The notes below the pieces were generated by a model that was given only the letters and a program-made list of their open reading frames with translations, did no database searches and was not told the DNA's origin. The position numbers were made by a program, and so were the translations under genes. A DNA stretch of 64,000 nt from Oceanococcus sp. HetDA_MAG_MS8. Lineage in GTDB: Bacteria; Pseudomonadota; Gammaproteobacteria; Nevskiales; Oceanococcaceae. Positions 11,845-20,447 of this stretch are shown here, piece by piece. Location of the stretch: positions 124,001-188,000 of the forward strand of contig JAHCMK010000005.1 in assembly GCA_019192445.1 (NCBI GenBank), read 5' to 3'. Within the stretch, counting starts at the first letter, position 1. Every line of letters begins with the position of its first letter.

Positions 11845-12333
11845 TTATGAGCTGGCAGAAATTTCGCTGCGATAAACCTTCTTGGCATTGACATCCACGA
11901 TCTCCCAAGCTGTTAACTGGCAACCACTTGCCTTGGATAGCCTTGATGCGGAATCAACCCAACTCGTCAGCTGGCTCTGATTCATCTCGATCTGTCTTAT
12001 AGAAGATGTCGCTTTAACAACCCAACCCCCAGATCCCTCGTCCATTGCTGCAGACGAGGTGAAAATTTCCGCCAGCTCATGTAGCAGTGATTGAGCATCG
12101 GATTGAAGCGGGCATGCCGACTGAAACATAAATACCCACAAAGCGTGCTCTGCTAAATTTTCAGCATCAATCTGGCGCCATACTTCGAGAGCATTCGCCA
12201 GAATTATTGCACTTTGAGGCGGCACAGCGATAGCGGCATCGCGATAGCGATAATTATCGCTCGAACGATGAGTGTTGGAGGTTAGTATCGGAAATGAGAA
12301 ACCCCTTCCCGCGCAGCCTGCCAATATAGCCAA
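11845..12333 (-). CDS. hypothetical lipoprotein, start possibly frameshifted
   Basis: Unrecognised 162-residue product. The first codons (TTG at 12333) read LAILAGCAG, an apparent lipobox without a proper signal peptide. The adjacent frame upstream reads ITTALALVTSLGRLSASF; joining the frames at the six-A run at 12332-12337 would restore a signal, so this is either a homopolymer frameshift or a degraded start. The rest is soluble-looking with two further cysteines. It follows the 12409 lipoprotein on the same strand. Confidence 0.5.
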   Translation of the reverse strand: MAILAGCAGRGFSFPILTSNTHRSSDNYRYRDAAIAVPPQSAIILANALEVWRQIDAENLAEHALWVFMFQSACPLQSDAQSLLHELAEIFTSSAAMDEGSGGWVVKATSSIRQIEMNQSQLTSWVDSASRLSKASGCQLTAWEIVDVNAKKVYRSEISASS

Positions 12334-12408
12334 AAAATGACGCCGACAAACGTCCTAGCGATGTTACAAGTGCCAATGCTGTTGTTATTTGATGGCTCCA
12401 TCTTCGGT

Positions 12409-13446
12409 CTAATTCCTTATCCAGGAGAACGCCTGCTTTCCCCTTCGATCTTGGTCCGACTGACCGCGCGGAATGTACCCACAAACCTCATTCATGCAAA
12501 CTTCTTCGAAAGGCGAGTCGTCTAATTGAATTTCACGCAAGTTGACAGATTGATCCATGCCGTATGCTGCTACGAACCATCCCGCATCAGCGCCCCCTTG
12601 ACTGATGTCGAATTGGTATTGGCCCGGCCCCGCTGGGAATTCGCGAACCCCACCAGATGCCAAAACGTCCATTCCCTCGGGGTGGCTAATGACGGTGGCG
12701 CTGTACTCGTTGAGCGAACCGAAGTACGCGCCTGAGTTGTCGCTGTTGAGGCTGAGACTGGCCGAGGCGGCGGTTGTAGAGAGGTCACCGCTTTGGAACC
12801 CAACGCCTTCTGCGTTCGTGATGTCGCGAAAATAAGCTTCATCTCCCCATGTGGCGCCCACAACATCGAATGGGTCTTCACAAGTCACAGACCCCATGCG
12901 CTCGGGTCCTGAGTGCTCAGTGAATCGGTTGGATATCTGTGTGATGACGACATCTCCGCCGGGTGACTCGCCCGTGTACACCTCAAGGGCCTCTGAATAG
13001 ATCTCGCCCATCCTCTCGATCGATCGCAGCCCGAGCGCATCGAGGTACAGTACTTCCGCTTCGCCGCTGAATCTCGCTGAAGAAAATTCTGACGGCCATA
13101 TGACCTCTGGGAACTCAATCCGATTCATCGCCTCTACCCACGATACATCCGAAGCGTTTGATCGGGTCATAAAAATAATGGTGCATAGACCCTGGGTTTC
13201 GGGGAAGCGAAACCTAATGCGAGTGGATAAGCTGGATGATCCCGCTACGCTCATACTCCAATGGAACTCCGTTATATTGACTAATGGCTCAAAGGAGCGC
13301 GTGTTTCTATGGTCGCTAATGCCAGGCTCATATAAAGTCCCTCCTTCCACTCCCCCGAAACATCCAGTCAGAGAAATGGAAGCAATGATGGATGTCAGCA
13401 CCAATACACGAGTGCCGTTTTGACTGATATTCGTTGAATGGCCCAT
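12409..13446 (-). CDS. hypothetical lipoprotein
   Basis: Unrecognised 345-residue lipoprotein. The signal NGTRVLVLTSIIASISLTGC ends in a lipobox (Cys29), followed by FGG. The mature part is polar and beta-rich with paired cysteines late in the chain (CMNEVCGY). ATG at 13446 is preceded by GAGGAG at good spacing. It belongs to a minus-strand group of unknown genes (14649 to 11845) that looks less GC-rich than the flanks, suggesting transfer. Confidence 0.7.
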   Translation of the reverse strand: MGHSTNISQNGTRVLVLTSIIASISLTGCFGGVEGGTLYEPGISDHRNTRSFEPLVNITEFHWSMSVAGSSSLSTRIRFRFPETQGLCTIIFMTRSNASDVSWVEAMNRIEFPEVIWPSEFSSARFSGEAEVLYLDALGLRSIERMGEIYSEALEVYTGESPGGDVVITQISNRFTEHSGPERMGSVTCEDPFDVVGATWGDEAYFRDITNAEGVGFQSGDLSTTAASASLSLNSDNSGAYFGSLNEYSATVISHPEGMDVLASGGVREFPAGPGQYQFDISQGGADAGWFVAAYGMDQSVNLREIQLDDSPFEEVCMNEVCGYIPRGQSDQDRRGKQAFSWIRN

Positions 13447-13514
13447 CTATCTACTCCTCGCGAACTGGAGTTCGTAGCGCGCACACTGCAGCATGTTGGT
13501 TATAAGAATTATAG

Positions 13515-13540
13515 AGGGGTGAGCATTTATGCCCACCCCT
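13515..13540 (-). terminator. terminator after the 13573 gene
   Basis: AGGGGTGAGC / GCCCACCCCT is a 10-bp stem with one mismatch and a 6-nt loop. It lies 32 bp beyond the stop of the 13573-14385 gene on the minus strand and is followed there by an AT-rich tail (CTATAATTCTTATAA). It separates that gene from the 13446 lipoprotein gene. Confidence 0.6.
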
Positions 13541-13572
13541 GAAAAAAATCTGCCGTAATGAGCATGAGTCAC

Positions 13573-14385
13573 TCAGTTGCAATTACCGGAAATCATTACC
13601 GTCGGCGGAGTCCACTCTATGCCACCGTCCGCGCAAACACGATCTTTAATGAATTCGTGGAGCATTGTGTTTACGACCAAAGGAGCTCCGCGGGTAGCGG
13701 TAACCTTTGCAATTACTGTCGCTCCAAGCCACGCCAGAAGCATGGGTTTTCCTGTGGATGGACAGTCGTAGACAGTTGGGATTTCTTGAATTTGCGCATG
13801 GAGTGTAGCGGCACCTCCGAGGCCCATTATGCTGAAATCACCAGTTTCATACTCTCTATTGCAATAAGTTGTGGAGCCGGAGAGGAATGGCTCATTAAGA
13901 AATGGAGATGGTTCGCCATCTTCGTCGACCGGCGTCCAGAAAAAGGCGGTCTCCGTTTGCTGTTCTGCATAAACTGAAGAATGAGATTCCGATAGAGGCT
14001 GATAATACCCACCATTCCAACAGAATGAATTCCACTCGTAGCGGGAATTTCTAACATTAATCCCACTCACGATCTTGTTTATCAAGGGAGTCGCTTCATT
14101 CAGCTGGTGTGCAAAGACTGCTTCGTTGTCTATAACGTCGACAGTGAATCCACAGGAGACATTTCTTGTGTCGGCCGCCTCATCCGCTGCAGTAAGAGGG
14201 TCTGAAAACAAGTCAGAAAGTTCTAGCAAGGCTTCCAGCTCCACGAGTTCGACTCCGGCTGTGCCCACCGAAAATCCCGCCGGTCCAGAGACACCCGCTG
14301 CAACCCCAATTGGCAAGACTGTGGATGCGGGTATAGTGAAGCCAGCTGCATCAGTTGAGGTGGATCTTACAGTTCCCACCTCCAC
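13573..14385 (-). CDS. hypothetical protein
   Basis: Unrecognised 270-residue product. The N-terminal 60 residues are A/G/V-rich (VLPIGVAAGVSGPAGFSVG); the rest has six cysteines (CGF, FCWN, YCNRE, YDCPS, VCADG and C-terminal NCN), which suggests an exported disulfide protein although no classical signal peptide is seen. The start is GTG at 14385 (or GTG 14379), 10 bp after the preceding stop, so translation is probably coupled. Confidence 0.55.
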   Translation of the reverse strand: MEVGTVRSTSTDAAGFTIPASTVLPIGVAAGVSGPAGFSVGTAGVELVELEALLELSDLFSDPLTAADEAADTRNVSCGFTVDVIDNEAVFAHQLNEATPLINKIVSGINVRNSRYEWNSFCWNGGYYQPLSESHSSVYAEQQTETAFFWTPVDEDGEPSPFLNEPFLSGSTTYCNREYETGDFSIMGLGGAATLHAQIQEIPTVYDCPSTGKPMLLAWLGATVIAKVTATRGAPLVVNTMLHEFIKDRVCADGGIEWTPPTVMISGNCN

Positions 14386-14394
14386 GAGAGCGCG

Positions 14395-14649
14395 TCATTC
14401 TTCATAGTCGATCGCGCGATATACGTGCAATCTTCTGTTGCTTGAGTCTCGAGCACTAGAAGTATCCGTGAGTAGAAAACGGCACGACTCACCTTTATCG
14501 AGTCCTTCGATTTCGACGATCTCACTTTCTATGAAGTCAATGTCTCTACTTCCCAAATACTGAAATCCGTCAGCGTCGGATTGAAAAGGTATCGTCAATG
14601 TCGCGCCAGCGGCCAGATATACGACCCACGTTAATATTTCACTTCTCAT
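14395..14649 (-). CDS. small hypothetical exported protein
   Basis: An 84-residue product with a hydrophobic N-terminus (EILTWVVYLAAGATLTIPF) that resembles a signal peptide, then an acidic mature part with one cysteine. ATG at 14649 has a strong GGAGGG ribosome-binding site 4 nt upstream, which supports a real gene. It is the first gene of the unknown minus-strand group. No family recognised. Confidence 0.6.
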   Translation of the reverse strand: MRSEILTWVVYLAAGATLTIPFQSDADGFQYLGSRDIDFIESEIVEIEGLDKGESCRFLLTDTSSARDSSNRRLHVYRAIDYEE

Positions 14650-15577
14650 GTGTTCCCTCCGGTGTTGATTATGAACGAGGTCTCTTACACTGAGTCCTCG
14701 CAGCTTATGACGGGATCGTCCGGCCTGGGCCGATGATCCGCATCAATCTAAAGTGAATTTTTTTCGGTGCGCGCGGTCCGGATCGGCAGGGAAACGCGGT
14801 AGCGCCAGACTTTCCCGATCGAGGACGTGCGCCGGAACGATGTGGAAATCTGACAACACGGCGAGTGTTACGGCGAGTGTTATGGCGTTGGGTAATAGTC
14901 TCGGGCTCACTTGCAGAAACCGGCATACAACAGCTCGTGCCACGGGTTCAAAGCATCGTTTCTGATGGGACCCACGATCACGCTCGGCGCACAGCTGCCG
15001 TGCGCTGCCCCTCCGCATTGACGGAGGCCTTATCAATGAATACGGCCTGTGCAACGCACAGGCCGAGGCGCACTGACCTCTGTTGACATCCTTCCTCATT
15101 GTTCTCCAGCCTTGACCCGCAAGTTAGCCGCGTCGTCATGGCTTTTTCTTTTCTACGACAACCGTGCGCGGCTGTCAATCGCTATTGGCATGTGTGGGTC
15201 GCCGCTGACAGCCGGGGGGGGCGGTTGAGTAGGGGCCCAGCTTCTGACTTCCAGAGGAAAGTAATTAAAGGATCGTACGATCGCAGGTCCGATTCAGCGC
15301 GTGACGGAGTACAGCGTTCGTGTACGCATCAAGAATGATGGCTTAGGCACAGGATTGAATTGCGTCAATGACGAAGAGTCAACCCGGCTTCCTTAATCGC
15401 CAACCAAGGAGCGCTGCGTCTGCGCAGCGAGGGCGTTGTGACCAAAGTCATCGTCTACACGATCGGAGTGCCCAAGGCCTGCGCTTAGCAGATTTTCGAG
15501 TTGGCGCATGGCGTCATCCTGGTGGCGCCCGAAGATGAGCTTCAGCCCCTTCGGACGTAGAGCGGCATCGAATGCTT
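14650..15577. other. accessory region without a recognisable intact gene
   Basis: About 930 bp with only short, unconvincing frames. Visible items: a 12-bp tandem repeat (CGGCGAGTGTTA) near 14860-14885; a strong hairpin CGGCCTGTGC / GCACAGGCCG with a 3-nt loop (15043-15065) lacking a T tract; the palindrome GATCGTACGATC near 15272; and a minus-strand frame (15393-15686) whose right part overlaps the duplicated PHP segment antisense. The mosaic look fits remnants of mobile DNA. Confidence 0.5.
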
Positions 15578-15894
15578 GGCCCATGGGCAGCCGCGTGAGC
15601 CTGCCGGCCGGTCGCCAAATGACCTTCTCAGTCAAGGTCTCGGGTGTGGCTTCGCCACGCATTGAGCTGGTGGGCGCAGGTGGCATTGTTGCTTCCGCCG
15701 TGGATGGCGCCGAGCTGACCTACGCCCAGGCACCTGACCAGCCTGAAGAGCAGTGGTTATTCGCCCGCGTGATTGACACCGCCGACCAGGATGGCGATGA
15801 GCGCCTGGACGAAGTTGTGGCGGTCACCACGCCGATCTGGTTTGCTCAGGGCGAGGACAAGGCTTCTTGCGACGGCAGTGCCTTCGCACCCTAA
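15578..15894 (+). pseudogene. truncated PHP-lipoprotein paralogue (317-bp repeat, copy 2)
   Basis: This encodes the C-terminal 105 residues of a paralogue of the gene at 9899, in frame to a TAA at 15892. The PHP catalytic part and signal peptide are missing; similarity begins abruptly at GGCCCATGGG. Most differences from copy 1 are synonymous, so it was probably part of an intact second gene until truncated. The stop codon lies in the CTAA at the left end of the following MITE. Confidence 0.8.
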
Positions 15895-16035
15895 GGAGAC
15901 GCTGGGTAAATCGCTGCGCTTGCAATCTGACCCGCCGGAGATGCGCGCACTCCCCACATATCGCCCATATGCTGCGGGCGCTGTGCTCCGGTGGCGGGCC
16001 ACTTTGCCTGGCTCGCGGATGTCTTCAGCGCCTCC
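15891..16035 (-). repeat. MITE-like repeat, copy E (inverted orientation)
   Basis: On the minus strand this reads GGAGGCGCTGAAGACA...GTGGCCCGCCACCGGAGCAC...CAGATTGCAAGCGCAGCGAT...CAGCGTCTCC then TTAG, matching copy A (24632-24793) along its length. The ends are imperfect inverted repeats. It sits between the convergent truncated PHP gene and the M20 amidohydrolase gene, and its left CTAA holds the stop codon of the former. Confidence 0.75.
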
Positions 16036-16080
16036 ATGACAGGGTGGTGGTAAAAGCCGTCTTGGTCTCCTAGCGCCCCG

Positions 16081-17475
16081 TTAATCCTCTTTAAGCAGCG
16101 CCAAGGCAGCGGCAGTCATGGCGCGTACGCCTGTGTCGATGGTCTTTGCGGCATCTGGGGCGAAGCTGGGTGAGTGCAGAGATGGCAGGCTTTGACCACC
16201 CTTCTGGGCTTGGGCGTAGCGCTGCGGTTCCACGGCGCCCACCCAGAAAATCAGGCTGGGGATCTTGTCGCTGGTCCGGCCGTATTGAGAGAAGTCCTCG
16301 CCGCCCATCACGGCGGTGATGGTTTGCACCTGGTCCTTGCCGATTTCGCGGCCGATGGCGGCCATGGCGCGGCGGGTGAGGTCGGGATCGTTGTAGGTGG
16401 CCGGGGTGTAGTCGGTTTCCACGGCGACGGTGGGGGCGGGTGCTCCGAAGGCCGCTGCCTGACCCTTGGCAATGCGGCGGATGCCATCGAGTAACAGCTT
16501 GCGGGTGTCATCCGCGTAGGAGCGCACCGTGAGCAGCAGTTGGGCCTGCTCCGGAATGATGTTGTGCTTGGCGCCGGCCGTTATCGAGCCCACCGTGACC
16601 ACCGCGGGAGTTTGCGGGTCCACATTGCGGGCCACCAGGCTTTGCAGACTGGTGACGATATGGGCCGCAATCAGCACCGGATCCACCGTGGTGTGCGGGT
16701 AGGCCCCATGCCCACCCACCCCACGCACGGTGATGTCTACGCTGTCCACATTGGCCAGCGCCCAGCCGGAGGAATAGGACACCGTCCCTGCCGGCGTGGC
16801 GGCGGATACATGCAGGGCCAGGTTGTAATCGGGCCGGGGAAAACGCGCGTACAGCCCATCTTCCAGCATGGCTTGTGCGCCCAGGCCGATCTCTTCGGCA
16901 GGTTGGGCGATCAATACCAAAGTGCCGGACCAATCCCTGCGTTTGGCCACCAATTCGCGGGCGGTACCCACCCAGCTGGTCATGTGCACATCATGCCCGC
17001 AGGCATGCATCACCGGGCTGTCGACCCCGGTCCAGGTCTGACCTTCGACGGTGCTGGCGTAACTCACGCCCGTGTTCTCGGGCACGGGTAGTCCGTCCAT
17101 GTCGGTGCGGATCAAGACGGTAGGTCCGGGGCCATTGCGCAACACGCCGACCACGCCATAGCCGCCCACACCCGGCCTTAGCTCACCGACGGCACTATGG
17201 GCTTTGTCGCGCACCCAGGCATCTCCCAACCCCGTGCTCACAGAGAATCCGAGTTCCTGGAGTTCATGGGCGAGGTAACGGCTGGTTTGAACTTCCTTGA
17301 AGGAGAGCTCCGGATGGGCATGGAGGCCGCGATACACTCGCATAAGGTCATCACCAGCCTGTGGCATGGCAGGGCCGGCCGCATTGCTGGTGGCCGCCGC
17401 CATGATGCCCAACAAAAGCATCAGCTTGGCGAAGGGCCTTGCTGGGGTGCGAAGAATAAGACCGAGCATGGGCAC
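16081..17475 (-). CDS. M20D-family metal-dependent amidohydrolase, exported
   Basis: A 464-residue protein of the M20D aminoacylase/carboxypeptidase group, which hydrolyses N-acyl amino acids or similar amides. Metal-ligand motifs are HACGHDVHMTSW, PAEEIGLGA, LALHVSA and the late MGGEDFSQY; GVGGHGAYPHTTVDP belongs to the dimerisation domain. The N-terminus has a hydrophobic stretch (AKLMLLLGIMAAATSNAAG) that predicts export to the periplasm. It is monocistronic; substrate unknown. Confidence 0.88.
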   Translation of the reverse strand: MPMLGLILRTPARPFAKLMLLLGIMAAATSNAAGPAMPQAGDDLMRVYRGLHAHPELSFKEVQTSRYLAHELQELGFSVSTGLGDAWVRDKAHSAVGELRPGVGGYGVVGVLRNGPGPTVLIRTDMDGLPVPENTGVSYASTVEGQTWTGVDSPVMHACGHDVHMTSWVGTARELVAKRRDWSGTLVLIAQPAEEIGLGAQAMLEDGLYARFPRPDYNLALHVSAATPAGTVSYSSGWALANVDSVDITVRGVGGHGAYPHTTVDPVLIAAHIVTSLQSLVARNVDPQTPAVVTVGSITAGAKHNIIPEQAQLLLTVRSYADDTRKLLLDGIRRIAKGQAAAFGAPAPTVAVETDYTPATYNDPDLTRRAMAAIGREIGKDQVQTITAVMGGEDFSQYGRTSDKIPSLIFWVGAVEPQRYAQAQKGGQSLPSLHSPSFAPDAAKTIDTGVRAMTAAALALLKED

Positions 17476-17717
17476 TCACCCAAATAGAACCCCCCTCAGC
17501 ATAGGTGGCTGGACGCGAGCTGCAAAGCCTCGAGGCTATACTCCTCCGCCAACACGGGCAGGGCTGAGCGCCACGTCTATGGAGCTATGATTGGGCCAGT
17601 GCTTGGCTTGAACCCCTTTCCCTGCTTTGTGCTGTGCTGGGCGATTGAAGCAAGCAGCTATAGCCGACGCCCTCACCGGTCTTTTCATCCTTCCCGTCTG
17701 TCCAAGTGATTGCTGAT

Positions 17718-18329
17718 ATGGACGCTACTCAGGTGCTCGCCTTTGCCTTGAGCTTCTTTGTGATTGCCTTGAGCCCTGGGCTCTGTATGACCTTGGCGCT
17801 GTCGCTAGGTATCCGAATCGGGCTGCGCCGCAGCTTGTGGATGATGCTGGGGGAGCTCATTGGGATTACCCTGGTCGGTGCTGCCGCTCTGGCCGGCGTT
17901 GGTACTTTGCTCATGCAGTCGCCCGCTGTGTTTTCCGTCGCAAAGCTGCTGGGCGCTGCCTTCCTGTTGTGGTCGGCATGGGGCGCTTGGAATTCCCCTG
18001 CGCCCATTTCCCTGGACAGCCCTGAGCTTGTCGTCGGGGTTTCCCAACTGTTTTCCCAGGGCTTTGTGACCGCCGCATTGAATCCCAAAGCCTGGGTATT
18101 TTTTGCGGCGTTGCTGCCGCCATTCATCAACCCACAGCAACCGCTGTTACCGCAGGCCTGCGTCCTGCTGGGCCTGATGGTGGTCATCGAGTTTTGCTGT
18201 CTGCTGATCTACGCCCAGGGCGGCCGGGTGCTGCGCGACTCCTTGGTTCAGCGTGGATTGGGACAATGGCTTAACCGTACCAGCGCAGTCTTGATGGCGG
18301 GCGTCGCCATGTGGTTGATACTGAGTTGA
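17718..18329 (+). CDS. LysE/RhtB-family amino-acid exporter
   Basis: A 203-residue inner-membrane exporter with about six hydrophobic segments and the family signature ALSPGLCMTLALSLGIRIGLRRS near the N-terminus, then NPKAWVFFAALLPPF. Members export amino acids such as homoserine, threonine or lysine. ATG at 17718 is preferred; an in-frame GTG at 17706 is possible. A second, distant member lies at 54058-54690. Confidence 0.88.
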   Translation: MDATQVLAFALSFFVIALSPGLCMTLALSLGIRIGLRRSLWMMLGELIGITLVGAAALAGVGTLLMQSPAVFSVAKLLGAAFLLWSAWGAWNSPAPISLDSPELVVGVSQLFSQGFVTAALNPKAWVFFAALLPPFINPQQPLLPQACVLLGLMVVIEFCCLLIYAQGGRVLRDSLVQRGLGQWLNRTSAVLMAGVAMWLILS

Positions 18330-18477
18330 GCGCTGCTGTGCGCGAGTGACCGAGGGAACTCTGTTGCTTGGATACCCGGTGGTTGCACCCTGATGCTCGG
18401 TTGTTGTCCAAACTGGATGGACGACTTCCAGCCTCGGTAATATCGAGCGTAGTAGCATGAGGACACCCAAGGCGGCG

Positions 18478-19128
18478 ATGAGCATCTACATACCTCCAAC
18501 GAACCAAAAACCTTCTGAGGAGTCGCAGGATCATGGCAACTCTTCCAAAGCACCAGCAGCGTCCACGGCTTCGGCCGCAACTGGGTCCGAGTTTCCTCCG
18601 CCTCGCGGGAGAGGGAAGCTGGTGCTGGGCTTATTGCTGGTGATTGTTTGTTTAGCGAGTGCAGGCGCTGGCTATGCTCTGTGGGACAGTGGCGTTTTCC
18701 GGTCCCAGCCAAGCTTAGAAGGGCATGAATTTTCAGAAATCTTCCGAACCATCTCCAATGCTGCTGAGCTGCGCGCCACGGTGACTCGCAAACTGGAGCT
18801 CGATCGGGCGTATCTACAAGAGGCCCAAGAGCGTAACGAGGAACAAATGGCCTTGACATTTCAGATGAGTGTTAAACAGTCCATCGAGGATTACCGCAAC
18901 GCTGGCAGCAATTGGGCCAGTGCCCTGGTGACATTGCATCCGTTTTACTTGCGCCAGCCAGAGCAAGTCCAGGCTTACTTTGCTACGGCCAAAGCTGAGC
19001 TCAGCGCCACGCAAAAAACTGCCAAAGAAGCCATCGATACCTCATTGCGTTTGCTGGAATCGGTGCCAGCAAACGGCTCCGCTCAGGATTACTTCAGTGC
19101 GCAGCTAATCGCTGAGCCGCAGATCTGA
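18478..19128 (+). CDS. single-span membrane protein, first gene of the VWA/MotAB-like operon
   Basis: Unrecognised 216-residue protein: a disordered S/A/P-rich cytoplasmic N-terminus (1-46), one transmembrane segment at about 47-69 (LVLGLLLVIVCLASAGAGYALW), then a helical periplasmic domain of about 140 residues. ATG at 18478 follows AAGGCGG; ATG 18457 is an alternative. It is 42 bp upstream of the first coiled-coil lipoprotein and reads with six further genes, so it is probably a structural part of the same envelope complex. Confidence 0.7.
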   Translation: MSIYIPPTNQKPSEESQDHGNSSKAPAASTASAATGSEFPPPRGRGKLVLGLLLVIVCLASAGAGYALWDSGVFRSQPSLEGHEFSEIFRTISNAAELRATVTRKLELDRAYLQEAQERNEEQMALTFQMSVKQSIEDYRNAGSNWASALVTLHPFYLRQPEQVQAYFATAKAELSATQKTAKEAIDTSLRLLESVPANGSAQDYFSAQLIAEPQI

Positions 19129-19170
19129 AACACTGAGACCCAACCAGAGCCGCAACTCAGGAGAAACGCC

Positions 19171-19911
19171 ATGCCCTATGCTCAGCTCCGATATACGCCA
19201 GCTCTGATCTTGGCGATTCTGTTTGCCTCCTGCGCTACCCAATCCACAAGTAGTACCGAAGCCTTATTTGCTGCCGCAGGGGCTCCCATTGCTACACCCA
19301 AAAGCTCGAACAGTGCCGGCATATTTGCTCTGGGCGGCGCCGCGGGATGCGCTATTGCGGCTGCGCTGGTGGGGGGCAGTAAATCTGCGGTCGGCACTTC
19401 AGCCGCAGTGTGCGGAGCCGCGGGTGCCGTGGTTGGTGGTCTCTCTGACCAGGGCCGGAATCAATACAACGCTCAAAAAGTGGAATACCAGCGGCGCTTC
19501 AACGCTGCGGAAGACGAGATTTACCAAGCCGACCTGCAGGCGCGGCAGGCTGAAGAGGCTATCGCACAAACTCGACGTGAGCTAGAGCAACTCAACCGGC
19601 GAACCCGCTCGGACCAGGCCTATGTGGCGCAAGCCGAAGAACTACGCAATACCCTGAATACACAGCGTTTGGCCTTGAGAGAGCAACGCCTGAATCTGCA
19701 AACCCGCAAACGCTTGGTCGATGAAGAGTTAGCGGCCGTGCAGGATTTGTTGAATGCCACCCCGAATGACCAGCAGTTACTGCAAGCCAAAGCGACCTTA
19801 GAAGCACAGCGCAACAAGTTGCTCGCCTCCATACAGCGTCTCAATGGCGTGGAGCAAAGCATTCAGGAAGAAGTTGCCAGCGCCGACCAAACCATCAACC
19901 GGAGGCGCTGA
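19171..19911 (+). CDS. lipoprotein with glycine zipper and coiled coil
   Basis: A 246-residue lipoprotein with lipobox FASC (Cys21). Residues about 48-92 are a Gly/Ala-rich, glycine-zipper-like hydrophobic region (GGAAGCAIAAALVGG, CGAAGAVVGGL) that could insert in a membrane. Residues about 95-240 form a long alpha-helical coiled coil rich in Q, E, R and L. AGGAG precedes the ATG at 19171. Its stop overlaps the next start (TGATG), so the two lipoproteins are made together. No known family beyond the glycine zipper. Confidence 0.72.
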   Translation: MPYAQLRYTPALILAILFASCATQSTSSTEALFAAAGAPIATPKSSNSAGIFALGGAAGCAIAAALVGGSKSAVGTSAAVCGAAGAVVGGLSDQGRNQYNAQKVEYQRRFNAAEDEIYQADLQARQAEEAIAQTRRELEQLNRRTRSDQAYVAQAEELRNTLNTQRLALREQRLNLQTRKRLVDEELAAVQDLLNATPNDQQLLQAKATLEAQRNKLLASIQRLNGVEQSIQEEVASADQTINRRR

Positions 19912-20447
19912 TGCGGGTTGCACTACTCAGCGTGGTTTTGCCAATCATTCTGCTCGGTTGCGCTACCGATTGTGGGAAGAGCACCGCAGGGTGGAGTGCG
20001 GCTTGCGGGGTCAAGCATGCCATGGGCTCCAATACGCAGACTCAAGCCTATCTTGACGAGCAGCGGCAGCGTGCTGAAGAGCGCGAAGCGCAGGTGGCGG
20101 CCGCGCAAACACGCAGCCAAGAGCTGCAAGTGCAGCTACGAAGGGCACAGACCGAACTTGCGGCGGTTGAGCGGTCCACGTCCCCGCTGCGCCAGAAAGC
20201 CGCAGCATTACGTCAGGAAATGGGGAAGAAGACAGCGGAAATCGAGTTGATTCAGCAAGACATTCAGTCTCTGCAAAGCCAAATACAAGCACTAGAGGCT
20301 AAGAAAGATAAGGCCGATGCCGACTGGGCGCGGCGCCAAGCCCTCCTGGATGAGTTGGCCAGGCAGCAACAAACTATCAACGAACTGGACCGCTACATTG
20401 AGCAGCAGCTCCTGGATCGCGCAGCGGAAATTCTTCGCAATGCTTAG
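19911..20447 (+). CDS. coiled-coil lipoprotein
   Basis: A 178-residue lipoprotein: signal MRVALLSVVLPIILLGC with the lipid cysteine at 17, a short region with two further cysteines, then coiled coil from about residue 45 to the end. It resembles the coiled-coil part of the preceding lipoprotein, and the two may pair. GGAGG at 19901 serves the ATG at 19911, which overlaps the previous stop. The 3' end overlaps the next gene by 8 nt. Confidence 0.72.
   Translation: MRVALLSVVLPIILLGCATDCGKSTAGWSAACGVKHAMGSNTQTQAYLDEQRQRAEEREAQVAAAQTRSQELQVQLRRAQTELAAVERSTSPLRQKAAALRQEMGKKTAEIELIQQDIQSLQSQIQALEAKKDKADADWARRQALLDELARQQQTINELDRYIEQQLLDRAAEILRNA

Noticed and set aside
15319-15345. Second copy of the IS3 remnant on the right side of the insert
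   Set aside because: GCGTTCGTGTACGC resembles 11347-11360 for only about 14 bp and does not continue as transposase sequence.
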